Below, piece by piece: positions 36,946 through 47,184 of a stretch of DNA of 64,000 nucleotides. The notes under the pieces were generated by a model that ran no database searches, had not been told where the DNA came from, and saw only the letters and a list, made by a program, of their open reading frames with translations. Within the stretch, counting starts at the first letter, position 1. Every line of letters begins with the position of its first letter. The DNA is from Sorex araneus (taxonomy: Eukaryota > Chordata > Mammalia > Eulipotyphla > Soricidae), in assembly GCF_027595985.1 (NCBI RefSeq), contig NC_073304.1, positions 45,849,637 to 45,913,636 of the forward strand, in the 5' to 3' direction. Made by a program: the position numbers and the translations under genes.

Positions 36946-37554
36946 TAACATCCTAATTTTTGTCTTCTCTCTTCTAAAAAGGGGAGAAGAGAAATTTCTG
37001 TCCTTCAGATAACAACAGGTCTGTGTTCCTTGTTACGGTAGCTATAATAACTGGGTAGAAAGAAATGGCTTATGCATTTGTAAATGATTGTAGCAGGAGG
37101 AGGAGAAAGGGAGAAGGAAAGTGAGGAGGAGGCAGAAATAATAACAGAGGCAATGCCTGAAGTATTTGTTTTCTAGTCCCTAACTGAAAAGACATGTTGA
37201 CACCTAAAATCTAAGAGCTTATGTAGCCCATCTATGGAGGAATGGTTGCCTCCAGAAATAAAATCACTGATCCAGATTCATACATAGAGCATGAGATGGT
37301 TTTAACTATCCATAAAAGCAGGGTATTAACTGCAAGTCTATTAATGATCACTCATACTGACTCGTGTACTGTAGAAAACCATTTTCATCTACTTCCCTTG
37401 TTTAAAGTCTTGCTTCTTAAACTGGGTCACAATCCCATTTGGGGGTCACTTAATTTGTAGAATAAGTTTCTTGAAAACATATTTAAAAAATAAAATATTT
37501 CTTGATGATTTATTATCAGTTTATGTTTTATTTGTGTACTTTATATTCTTATAT

Positions 37555-38200
37555 GTAGAGTCTCTTGCCCCCACGCCTGGCTGTCTTCACCGGGACCTCT
37601 CGGAGGGGAGCAGGTTGAGTTCCCCTCCCTGCTCCTAGCACAGTTCTGGCAGCTGAAGACCTCCGGAACCCAGACACAGCCATGCTCAAGTCTACTCTCC
37701 ACACATGCAGACGCATGCATGAAGGAACCAGGAGAGGAATCCAGGTGTGCAGGATCTGAGGCTGAGATCTCCAAGCCTGCTCGGATCGAGACTGGGCCGC
37801 CTCCACCCAAATCCCCTTTTTTTCCAGTAGCTAGGCAGTCACACCCACAAACTGTCCCCAGCGCCATGTAATGCCATAAATGTCCAATATCCAGAGACTA
37901 TAAAACAAAGCTCCCGGAAGTGACCTCTTACTGTCTAGTTCTCCCTCTTGGAGAACCTGGCAAGCTACTGAGAGTATCCTGCCCACACATGGCAGAGCCT
38001 GGCAAGCGCCACATGGCATATTTGATATGCCAAAAACAGTAACAATGATGGGTCTCATTACCTTGACCCTGAAAGAGTCTCCAATGCGGCACCGTTGGAG
38101 TAAAGAGAGACTGCTAAAATCTCAGGGCTAGGACGAATGAAGACGTTAATGGCGCGTGCTTGAACAAATGGATATACAATGGGATGACAGTGATACAGTG
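37555..38200 (+). mobile_element. 646-bp composite shrew retroelement with 12-bp target duplication
   Basis: A GC-rich body (37555-37905: agagtctcttgcccccacgc, gaagacctccggaacccaga, ccagagactataaaacaaag) continues into the shared 3' module (tggcagagcctggcaagcgc, aaaacagtaacaatgatggg, ggatgacagtgatacagtg). It is flanked by atattcttatat at 37543-37554 and 38201-38212, so body and 3' module inserted as one unit. It has no poly(A) tail. Open frames inside it (for example 37541-37867 on the - strand) are not conserved between copies. Confidence 0.85.
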
Positions 38201-38247
38201 ATATTCTTATATATGTGGGGCCACATAAAAATTTCTCTGATGAGGAT

Positions 38248-38405
38248 AAGAGTGATATACTATGGGCAGGGGCTTGCCTTGCAGCAACTTACTCAGGTTC
38301 AATCCCCGGCACTGCACATGGCCACCCCTACCCCCACCAAGAGTGATTCCTAAGCACACAGCCAGAGGTAAGTCTCCAGCACCCTTAGGTGCGGTCCCCA
38401 AACAG
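38248..38405 (+). mobile_element. SOR SINE, diverged
   Basis: Sense: ggcaggggcttgccttgcag, caggttcaatccccggcact, agagtgattcctaagcacac. Confidence 0.65.
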
Positions 38406-38460
38406 AAACAAACAAAATTTTCTTTGGTGAAAAGGGGCTGCAAGTAGAAAAAAGTTAAAG

Positions 38461-39010
38461 AAGCCTTGGTTTAACATGTTCATACGAGTGCTGCAATTTG
38501 TGCTAATTAAGCCACATCCAAGTGTGAACCACTGGTGGTATATGCTGGGGTCAATGTGTTTAAAGTACAAAATGTTACTCGGATAATTTGCATCTGTTGT
38601 TCCAGGCCCATAATCTGAGTAACAACCACATACCATACCGTCATCGCAATTTCTTGAGCAAAGTGGCTACTGCAGTCCATTTTGGTTCTCTTTTTACTTT
38701 GGGGCCTTGCCTTCTAGTACTTATTTTCTGTGCTACTGGTCCTTAGCTCCTAAGTAAAACATAATTAAAGATCAAGGAATGACGTCTGTCTGTTGTCTGG
38801 CGCTTCCATAAACTGTAATGCCCAATTTGGCGTGAAGGACTTGATTATGCCAAAGAGAAACAAAATGGAGAACTTTCTGTTGCAAAGCCCAAGTACCAGT
38901 GCTAAAAGCATTTCAAGTAAATGCCTGGGCTTGAGCTTGGTGACGTTCCTTTAGTGGCCCTCCCACACAGCACACCCCGCATAGTCATCAGCTTCATTAC
39001 AGGATAAACA
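38461..39010. promoter_or_regulatory. Candidate enhancer about 13 kb upstream of BMP4
   Basis: About 550 bases of high-complexity sequence without SINEs. It carries homeodomain cores (CTAATTAAG near 38502, ATAATTAAAG near 38761), Runx-type AACCACA near 38629 and TGACGTCTGTCTG near 38780. It stands out from its neighbours, which are nearly all repeats. Confidence 0.3.
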
Positions 39011-39249
39011 AAAAACAAAGCAAAAATATAAAAGGCATTTTCTTGATAATTCACCTTGAATAAGATCTTTAACCATTTGATGCATGGTGTGTGTGGGGGG
39101 GCGAAGAGAGGGATGTTTCAGTTTTGCTCTCTTTAGCTCCCCAAAATGATGAGGGTGCTGATGGGAAGAGTTGCAGGCAGAAGTGTTTTCCCTTCTAAGA
39201 CTGCCTGACTAGTTGAAGCATAAATTCCTTATAAGGAACTCTGTGCAAA

Positions 39250-39380
39250 GGGGCCTGAGAGATAGTGAAGGGGTGAAGGCATTTGCCTTGTATCTTCAGC
39301 CCTGATTTGAACCTCCCCCACACCTCTACCTCAGTGGTCCTGAAGCAGCAGTACTGCTGGGTGTGCCCCCACCCCTAGAT
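39250..39380 (+). mobile_element. SOR SINE, diverged
   Basis: Sense: gggcctgagagatagtgaag, aaggcatttgccttgtatct, truncated at the 3' end. Confidence 0.65.
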
Positions 39381-39689
39381 AGGAATTATGTGCATACCTT
39401 TTTATGAAGATGCTTATGAGTCTGAACTGCTATGCAGGAAGTAAAAATCAAGTAAATAGGGTAAAGACAGGTTTTCTGACAAGGAGTCAGGTGAGAAGAT
39501 TGATTGAACTCCCAAATGTGACTATCTTATTTCAAACACTTAAACTTTTGCAAAGAAGGTGAGTACTGTGGGCAGAGTCAGGAATCAGATTTATCTAAAC
39601 CAACAAAATCTGCTTGGTCTTCCATCTCCCCTCTCTGAAGCAGACTCTTTCATGTTGAAAGCTGCTGTGTCTTAATTAGGAGGATTTGA

Positions 39690-39830
39690 ATAGTCTCTGT
39701 GCTTCTCTTTTGTCAAATGTTTAAAGTGGCAGGAATGGGGCAAAAAGATGATAACTATAGTATATAAACCATAAAGTATTTTTGAGGACTAAATGAGATA
39801 ATGAAATATGAATATGCCTAACAGTGGCCA
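39690..39830 (+). mobile_element. MIR
   Basis: gtctctgtgcttctcttttg, tttgaggactaaatgagata, atatgcctaacagtggccag. Confidence 0.55.
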
Positions 39831-40133
39831 GGAATCTGAAGTATGTTGATTTTCCTTCTAAGTATATGGGTTGAAGAAAATATGCAAATATATATATAAT
39901 TATAATTATTTGTATAATTGTTCATCTAATTATAACTAGCATGTGGAAACTCATCAGCATTTATTTTTTCATAAATGCCACTAGCAATATATTTTGTGAT
40001 CTGTAAATTAGTTTCATATACACTCCTGCATTTGGTCTCATTTTAAGATGGTAAGAGTGGGTGAATGTTGGGTATTAGCAGAGACTTGGTTTCTGGACAC
40101 TCTGGTTTTCTGCCTGGGTCCTTGCACATGTGT

Positions 40134-40204
40134 GTATGTGTGCATGTGTGTGTGTGCGTGCGTGCGTGCGTGTGTGTGTGTGTGTGTGTTTGTGTGTGTG
40201 TGTT
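40134..40204. repeat. (TG)n microsatellite
   Basis: TG repeat with TGCG variants over about 70 bases. Confidence 0.95.
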
Positions 40205-40569
40205 GAGGGGAGACTCCGAAGAGAGTGTTATTCCTGTCGTCTTAGTATAGGGTTAAACACATTTTGTTCTTGTATATAAAAACTTTATACCACTAAATCT
40301 AGGCTTGTATATACAATTTAGAGATATCCACAAAAAGATAACTTAACACATGAACCATACTCTACAGACATATTTAAACCCATCCTGGGTCCCAAATCTC
40401 TTTGAAAACTTGATAGAATTATGCCCCCTCCATGCACTTTTATGTTTTTATAACTCAACCCCCCAATTGTATGTATACATTTTGAGTTGTGTTTTTCCCC
40501 ACAGATCCCCTAAAATCCTATGAGGATCCCCAGTGAGACCACATAGCTGATTTAAAAATTTGGGGGTTG

Positions 40570-40705
40570 TTCTATTGTTTGTTGGGCCACATCTGGCAGT
40601 GCTCAGGACTTACTCCTGGTTCTGTGCTCAAGAAGCACTCCTGGAGGGGCTTAGAGAACCATATGCAGTACCAGGAATTGAACCCAGTTTAGCCACATGC
40701 AAGTT
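40570..40705 (-). mobile_element. SOR SINE
   Basis: Antisense: ttgttgggccacatctggca, gtgctcaggacttactcctg, accaggaattgaacccagtt. Confidence 0.85.
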
Positions 40706-41135
40706 GGCCTTGACTTAAGAATTCTAATGTAGTGAAGGTATAGAGGTGTCTTATATGCATATATCTAAACCACACAGCCAACAACACTCTAAGCATGAGA
40801 CCCAAATTTACAAAATGTGCCTGTCAAGGAAGACGGCTGGAGAACTTGGGCTGAGGAAAATGGGGAGTAGAACCTGGGGACAATGGTGGAACGAAGTTGA
40901 CAGTAGATCCCAGGGACCACAACATCTGAGGACACACCCTGTTTTCTTTACCTATGGAGTAAGTTGAACTCTGACATCCCAGTTCAGCCTGAAAAGATCT
41001 TGGAGGGAGTTCTGCCCTGGGGAGACAAGCTCGGTCATACCAGCCAAATACACTGTTCTGTGAAGATACCCAGGGCTCCTGCACCTGTGGCCCAAGGGAA
41101 CGGGGGCAAAATTATACCAGAAGCCAAACTTCCGG

Positions 41136-41801
41136 CCTTCCTTCCTTCCTTCCTTCCTTCCTTCCTTCCTTCCTTCCTTCCTTCCTTCCTTCCTTCCTTC
41201 CTTCCTTCCTTCCTTCCTCCCCCCCTCCCCCCCTCCCTTCCTCCCTCCCTCCCTTCCTCCCTCCCTCCCTCCCTCCCTCTCTCCCTCCCTCCCTCCCTCC
41301 CTCCCTCCCTCCCTTTCTTCCTTCCCTTCCTTCCTTCCTTCCTTCCTTCCTTCCTTCCTTCCTTCCTTCCTTCCTTCCTTCCTTCCTTCCTTCCTTCCTC
41401 CCTCCTTCCTTCCTTCCTTCCTCCCTCCCTCCCTCCCTCAATCCCTCCCTCCCTCCCTCCCTCCCTCCCTCCCTCCCTTTCTTCCTTCCTTCCTTTGTTC
41501 CTTCCTTCCTTCCTTCCTTCCTTCCTTCCTTCCTTCCTTCCTTCCTTCCTTCCTTCCTTCCTTCCTTCCTTCCTTCCTTCCTTCCTTCCTTTCTCCTTTC
41601 CTCCCTTCTTCTTTCCTTCCTTCCTTCCTTCCTTCCTTCCTTCCTTCCTTCCTTCCTTCCTTCCTTCCTTCCTTCCTTCCTTCCTTCCTTCCTTCCTTCC
41701 TTCCTTCCTTCCTTCCTTCCTTCCTTTCTCCTTTCCTCCCTTCTTCTTTCCTTCCTCCTTCCATCCTCATTCCTTCCCTCCCTTGTTCTCTCCCTCCCTC
41801 C
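41136..41801. repeat. (TTCC)n / (CTCC)n polypyrimidine tract, about 665 bp
   Basis: Almost pure pyrimidine + strand, with three long TTCC blocks separated by CCCT-type blocks. A 296-codon Pro/Ser/Leu/Phe-rich frame (40964-41854) runs through it and is an artefact. Confidence 0.98.
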
Positions 41802-42524
41802 AACTATGGGTCAGATTAGCCACCTGCAACCCAAATCCTGCAAAACGAGTCTGAGAGCAGGGCGAGCTCTTGCAGGTAGGAAGGTGCAGCCAAGTTGCTA
41901 AAAATAACGAGGACTGGCTGGCTGTGGGGTGCGGTGGGGGCGGCCCAGCCGCAGGCAGCTCTTGGGGCGGGGTAAAGAGGTGTGTGGGGAGGGTGGAGTC
42001 ACCTCCAACCCCCCTGCTGCGATGACACCCCAGGCCCTGCACTAGAACCTGGCGAGGGATGCCCAGTTGCTCTGTGCTCTAGGATCTCGGAGATACCCCA
42101 CCAACGTTTTTTAATGTTGGTGGTTATCTTCACCCCGAAACCAGTCTGCATTGGAACAGAAGGAGCAGAAAGATGAGGTTCCACCCCACATAAATCTGGG
42201 AAGGGCTGCTAGAAGCCTGTGTCCCTAGCCTGCTGAGAAGTGCAGGGCTGGATAATTCCCTGGGGTGGAGGGTTCACACCTCAGGATCCACACCTCCTTC
42301 CCATCTGCACAGGAGGTGAGTGAGGGAGAAGGCCAGGGTAGTGGAGGTCCCTTTTCTCCACGTCCCTTCTCTGCACCTCCTATCTTCATCTTCTTCACTT
42401 GAAACTCAGCCCCCCACACTCACCTTGGATTTCTGGAACTCCTCGAAATTGAGTCAGTTTCATCTTTGTGGCTGCCCAGAAAGGCAAGATCCAGTAAAGC
42501 ACCAAACTGGGGGGCTGCTTGTAC

Positions 42525-42690
42525 TTGAATCTCTGTCTCTTACCTCTCTCCCTCTCTCCCTTATTCCCTAGCTCCCTGTCCCTTTTCTCTCTCTCTCTCC
42601 CCATCTCTAACCCCCTCTCTGCCTCATCTCTCTTTCCCCTTTTTCTTTCCCCCTCTCGTTTCCTCTTCTTGCTCCCCTTCCATCCCCCCA
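42525..42690. repeat. CT-rich low-complexity stretch
   Basis: C/T-rich sequence with short CTCTCTCC runs. Confidence 0.8.
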
Positions 42691-43227
42691 CATTGCAGTC
42701 GGGGGATTCTACAGAGAGAGCCCTCTGCTTTGGAACCCCATTTTCTCTATTCACCAGCCTATCTCCCAGTCTGCACCTCTCCCCTTTGGTGACAAGGATT
42801 TGTGCTCTAAGGAGTAACTCCCAAGATGATCCATCCTGTCCCCTAACACTCACACCTGGTCATGCCAGTCCCAGCCTGAATCAAGGAGGGGAGGAGCCAA
42901 GAACCAGGGCAGGTGCCTCCAGGAGCCCCTGACGTTGGACTGTGCTGGTCCACAGAGGTCAGGTCTCCGTTGGTGCAGCTACTCTCTAGGATTCTATAGT
43001 AGATATCCTGCAGCCAGAGGCCACTTGCTTTGATGTTGTGAGAGCCATCTAAGTTTTGCCTAATGCCCTTGCTGACCCTGAGGTGACTAGAAATATTTTC
43101 TTTTACTGGTGGACCTCAAACGATGGTCAAAGAAATGAACATTACAAAATCATGTTAAATGCCTATCAACAAGCATGTTATTTCTAGTAGTCCATCATTC
43201 CTGAAAGGATTACAAAAATAGATATTA

Positions 43228-43399
43228 GTCCTTTTTGTTTTTGAGCCACACCTGGTGATGTTCAGGAGTTATTCCTGGTTCTGTGCTCAGGGGTCACTTC
43301 TGACAGTGCTGGGGGACCATACGGGATGCTGGGGATCAAATTCAGGCCATTCAAGTGTAAAGCAAGAACTTTATCCTCTGTACTATCTCTCTGGCCCCT
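43228..43399 (-). mobile_element. SOR SINE with short target duplication
   Basis: Antisense: ttttgagccacacctggtga, ggatgctggggatcaaattc, ctctgtactatctctctggc. tagatatt occurs on both sides (about 43219 and 43399). Confidence 0.85.
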
Positions 43400-43404
43400 A
43401 GATA

Positions 43405-43555
43405 TTGATTCTTGGGGATCAGGCAGAGAGGGTCCCCTGGGACATTGGTGGAGGAAGGTGGGCACCTGGTGATGGGTATGGTGCTGGAATGATGTATTCA
43501 TGAAAAAGTATAATAGTATTGTAAATCTCAGTACCTCAATAAAATGATTTTTTGA
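43405..43555 (+). mobile_element. L1-type 3' end
   Basis: ccctgggacattggtggagg, attcatgaaaaagtataata, ctcagtacctcaataaaatg; includes AATAAA. Confidence 0.5.
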
Positions 43556-43650
43556 AGAAATGCTTAAAAGGATTCTTCACTTGCAAGGATCATAAGCTAT
43601 TTAAATTATATATATATGTATATATATATGTATATATATAGTGATAAATG

Positions 43651-43899
43651 GGCTGGAGCAATAGCACAGTGGGTAGGACATTTGCCTTGCACGCAGCCAA
43701 CCCAGGTTCCTCTGCCCCTCTCGGAGAGCCCGGCAAGCTACCAAGAGTATCTCGCCCGCATGGCAGAGCCTGGTAAGTTAACTGTGGCAATTCAATATGC
43801 CAAAACAGTAACAACAAGTCTCACAATGGAGATGTTACTGATGCCCGCTCGAGCAAATCGACGAGCAAGGGGATGACAGTAAGACAGTGACAGTGATAA
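43651..43899 (+). mobile_element. Shrew SINE, SOR head with (ACAGTGAT)n-type tail, full length
   Basis: Sense copy: ggctggagcaatagcacagt, tttgccttgcacgcagccaa, then ctctcggagagcccggcaag, caaaacagtaacaacaagtc, cacaatggagatgttactga, and tail gacagtaagacagtgacagt. Probable target duplication tgataaatg at 43642-43650 and 43900-43908, ambiguous because the tail is similar. Confidence 0.9.
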
Positions 43900-43973
43900 T
43901 GATAAATGAAATAATTTATAATGATAAACATAAGCTATTTTTATTGTATAGTCATTTTGCAACCCATACATCA

Positions 43974-44001
<28 letters not shown>
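43974..44001. repeat. (GT)n
   Basis: Pure dinucleotide run. Confidence 0.95.
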
Positions 44002-44004
<3 letters not shown>

Positions 44005-44039
44005 ACTTAGATAATTAAAGTTTCTTGGCTCACATGTCA

Positions 44040-44216
44040 TTTTTTTTATTTTGCTTTTTTGGGCCAAACCTGGCAATGCACAGGGGTTACTCCTGGCTCT
44101 GCACTCAGGAACTACTCCTGGTGGTGCTCAGAGAACCATATGGGATGCTGGGAATCGAACCCGGGTCGGCTGCATGCAAGGCAAACACCCTACCCACTGT
44201 GCTATCACTCCAGCCC
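44040..44216 (-). mobile_element. SOR SINE, young
   Basis: Antisense copy close to consensus: tttttgggccaaacctggca, ggatgctgggaatcgaaccc, gtgctatcactccagccc. tcaca.(t/g)tcatttt is repeated on both sides (about 44030 and 44218). Confidence 0.9.
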
Positions 44217-44415
44217 TCACATATCATTTTGAAGGAAGCTTTCCTTGCAAAAGAGTAGGAAGCTGTTAGTGTGACTTGAATAGAGAATGCTAGATGGGCT
44301 TAGCCCATTGGCATCTTGTTGGGAAATCAACTCAAATGTGAGTGCCCTACTCCACTTCTGCTTCAGAAACTCATGGTGTAGTGACACCACATTTCCTCCA
44401 GGCCACACTGTTCTT

Positions 44416-45106
44416 TTTTTTTTTTAATTTTATTTTATTGAATCACCGTGATAAGTTACAAAGCTTTCAAGTTTAAGTCTCAGTCATATAATGATCAAAC
44501 GCCCATTCCTTCACCAGTGCACCTGTTCCCCCACCAAGAACCCCAATATACCTCCCTCCCATCCCCCTCCCCACACCTGAGTGGCCAATGATCTTCACTT
44601 TATTCTCTCTATACTTTGGGTACATTCAATATTTCAACAGAGGACTGACTCTTACTATTTGGAATTTCCCCCCAACAATCAAACCTGAAAAAAAGGAATC
44701 ATTTGATAGTTTGTTTTCCATTGCTGAGAATGAAGATAATAGGATCTTGGGCGGCCGCAATAGTGGCCGCATGGTTTTGGATTTCTGTTGTTTTAGCTCA
44801 GTTTACAGCCTAGATGCATTTCTATGTCTCTGGCTGCCAAAATGGGTTAGTAGACCTCCTGGATCATAGTCTTTAAGGAGCAGAGGAACCGTGTCACGCG
44901 CGGCTGCTCCGGATCTCATCTGGGCTGAGGGCATGCCGGTAACACCCCCATCCCATGATCTTTTGAGCGCCACACCACTACAAGCTGTACCTCTGGGTTG
45001 TGAGTCCTAGAAAATGGCGGATGCCACTTGGGCGCTGCTGCTGCTGCTGCTCTCTTCCCCGTAGAAGGAAAGCGTTGAGCGAGAAAATCCTTCCCCCTTC
45101 CCCGGG
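44416..45106 (-). mobile_element. 691-bp L1-like insertion with perfect 18-bp target duplication, ORFs absent
   Basis: Flanked by ccaggccacactgttctt at 44398-44415 and 45107-45124. On the + strand a T run (44416-44425) is followed by the complement of an L1 3' end (gaatcaccgtgataagttac, cattccttcaccagtgcacc). From about 44740 there is a CpG-rich part with gggcggccgcaatagtggcc and agaaaatggcggatg (YY1-like), ending at the second duplication. The whole is an insertion on the - strand with both ends present but no ORF1 or ORF2. Confidence 0.8.
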
Positions 45107-45911
45107 CCAGGCCACACTGTTCTTGCACACTCAGCCAGGGGAAAGAGAATGAGAGAGATATGTAGGCTGATAATGTCAACATTGCAAGAGTTAAACCTTC
45201 TCAATATATTCTATTATCATTTACTTCTAAAATCAGAATTGCTATTGTAGTATAGATGGGTGAAGGGGACCGTTGCTCAGGAGAGGGAACCTAAAACAGA
45301 AAGAAACCAATATCCTTCCTTGTGTTGCCAGCTCTCTCCTCTTCTTAACCATCACTGTTCCTTGGGAAGGGAAGAATTTCAGTACCCAAGTCCTGTTCTA
45401 CCATTCACTAAGCATGTTAAGACATAAAAGCAGTCTTTTCATCTGTCTGATCTCTGGAGGCTTTTCAGATTAGAATTCTCTCTCCATTTTTGATGCTCTA
45501 TTTTGAAGGATTAAAAAAACCACCAAGTTGCAAGAAGCAGCAAAACAACAATTTAAGGTATAGAGAACTAAAGTAGAGGTGCATCTTGTTTTATTCATGG
45601 GAAAATATTTAGAATCCAGTATTATTTAGTTTTGGGTAAAGCATATCAAAGGTGGGGGAGGGAAATGAGTTTACATTTCACAGGAGGGATAGAAAAACTT
45701 TTCAGAGAGGAAAAAAATGTGATGTGAAGGTGCTGGAGTGGGGAAGAAGGGAACTTGGGGTGATGGTGTGCATGAAGAGGGCAGGGATCCTGGAACTTGT
45801 GACATAGCAACATTGTAAGTATAAAACAAAAAATGTTGTAAAAATAAGACAAATAAGCAAACAAGACTTTATCATAATAAATAGCTAGCTAACTATGAAC
45901 AGTCATAATAA

Positions 45912-46085
45912 TAATGGAGCCAGAGAAGTAATACAGGGGTTAAGGCACTTGCCTTGCATTCTGCCCACCCCAGTTGGAATTCCCCAGCGCAATTGTGTTC
46001 TCCCCAGCACTCCCAGAGGTCACTCATGACCACAAAGCCAGGACTAGCCCCTAAGCCCACTAAAGTTGCCCGACAACCAAAAGAA
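45912..46085 (+). mobile_element. SOR SINE, diverged
   Basis: Sense: ggagccagagaagtaataca, aaggcacttgccttgcattc, ggtcactcatgaccacaaag. Confidence 0.75.
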
Positions 46086-46506
46086 AAAAATATAATGATA
46101 AATATAAGCTGTTCTTATTGTGGTAGTCATCTTGCAATTCATACATCAGGGTATATGTTTGTTATCTGGAACAAGCACAGTGTTATCTGTCAATTAAATA
46201 CCAATAAGGAAAAGAAAAAAAATCAGGGATATTAGTGATGAGAAAAATCCAAAATGAGGCACAGTTCAGATATGTCACTCACTCTAGTATCAGTCATAAT
46301 AGCTGTCCAGTTTGATAGTTACTACTTACCTTGGCAGAGATATTCATGGGTCAGATTTATAAAGACAACTCATAGTGAATGTTAATTCAATGAGTGCTGA
46401 CATATATATAAACTCTTTATTCATGGAACACCTGAGATGTTTGGCATCAATGTTTACAAAATAAATGAGAGATAGAACCTTTTCCTCTAAATTTTTTATC
46501 AATAAT

Positions 46507-46900
46507 GGGGCTGGAGCGATAGCACAGCCGGTAGGTGTGCATGCAACGCCCACCTCCACCCCCCAGCCCCCACACAAAAATGAATACAGTCTTTTTGGAA
46601 TACAGAATACAGGCTTATTCTGACTGTGCTCAAGACAACTCCTGGCAGGGCTCAGTGGGCCATATGGGGTGCCAGGGATTGAACCAGGCAAGCACCCTAC
46701 CAGTTGTCCTATCACTCTGGCGATTGGGGTTGGAGAGATAATATCAGGGGTTAAGGCACTTGTCTTGCATGTGGCTTACCTTGCTTGAGTCCTGGAACTG
46801 CATATGGTCATATGAGCCCTACCAGAAGCAAGGAATCCTTGAGCACAGAGTCACGAGTATTCCCTGAGCACCAACAGGTGAAGGCCCCAAACCAAAAAAA
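46507..46900. mobile_element. Cluster of three SOR SINE pieces
   Basis: 46507-46545 is a sense head (ggggctggagcgatagcaca). 46610-46725 is antisense (cttattctgactgtgctcaa, ggtgccagggattgaaccag). 46733-46900 is a sense copy (ggttggagagataatatcag, ggcacttgtcttgcatgtgg) ending in an A run. Confidence 0.75.
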
Positions 46901-47184
46901 AAGAGCAAAAATAATAAAACAAAAAGATAGTACAAAGGACAAGAACATGTGGCTTGTATACAGGAGCTACAGTTCTATTATCTCTAGCGTGCATGATATT
47001 GCACTGAAAAAAAAATCTCAAGATTCAGTGTGTTCAAAATCATTGAAATCACCAAAGGACCTTGAGAAGTATATAAATTGCTGGGTACAGAACTGGTGTA
47101 TGCAGCACCAAAAAAACTACATTAATCTACATTGATCAGCATCCCTAACTTGTTTTGAAATTTGTGGTCCTCAAAACATCATTG

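Noticed and set aside
37541-37867. 108-codon frame on the - strand in the composite retroelement
   Set aside because: The same element at 48335-48645 has different frames, so there is no sign of coding selection.
40964-41854. 296-codon Pro/Ser/Leu/Phe-rich open frame
   Set aside because: It is a translation of the TTCC/CTCC repeat; tetramer and triplet periods keep frames open by chance.
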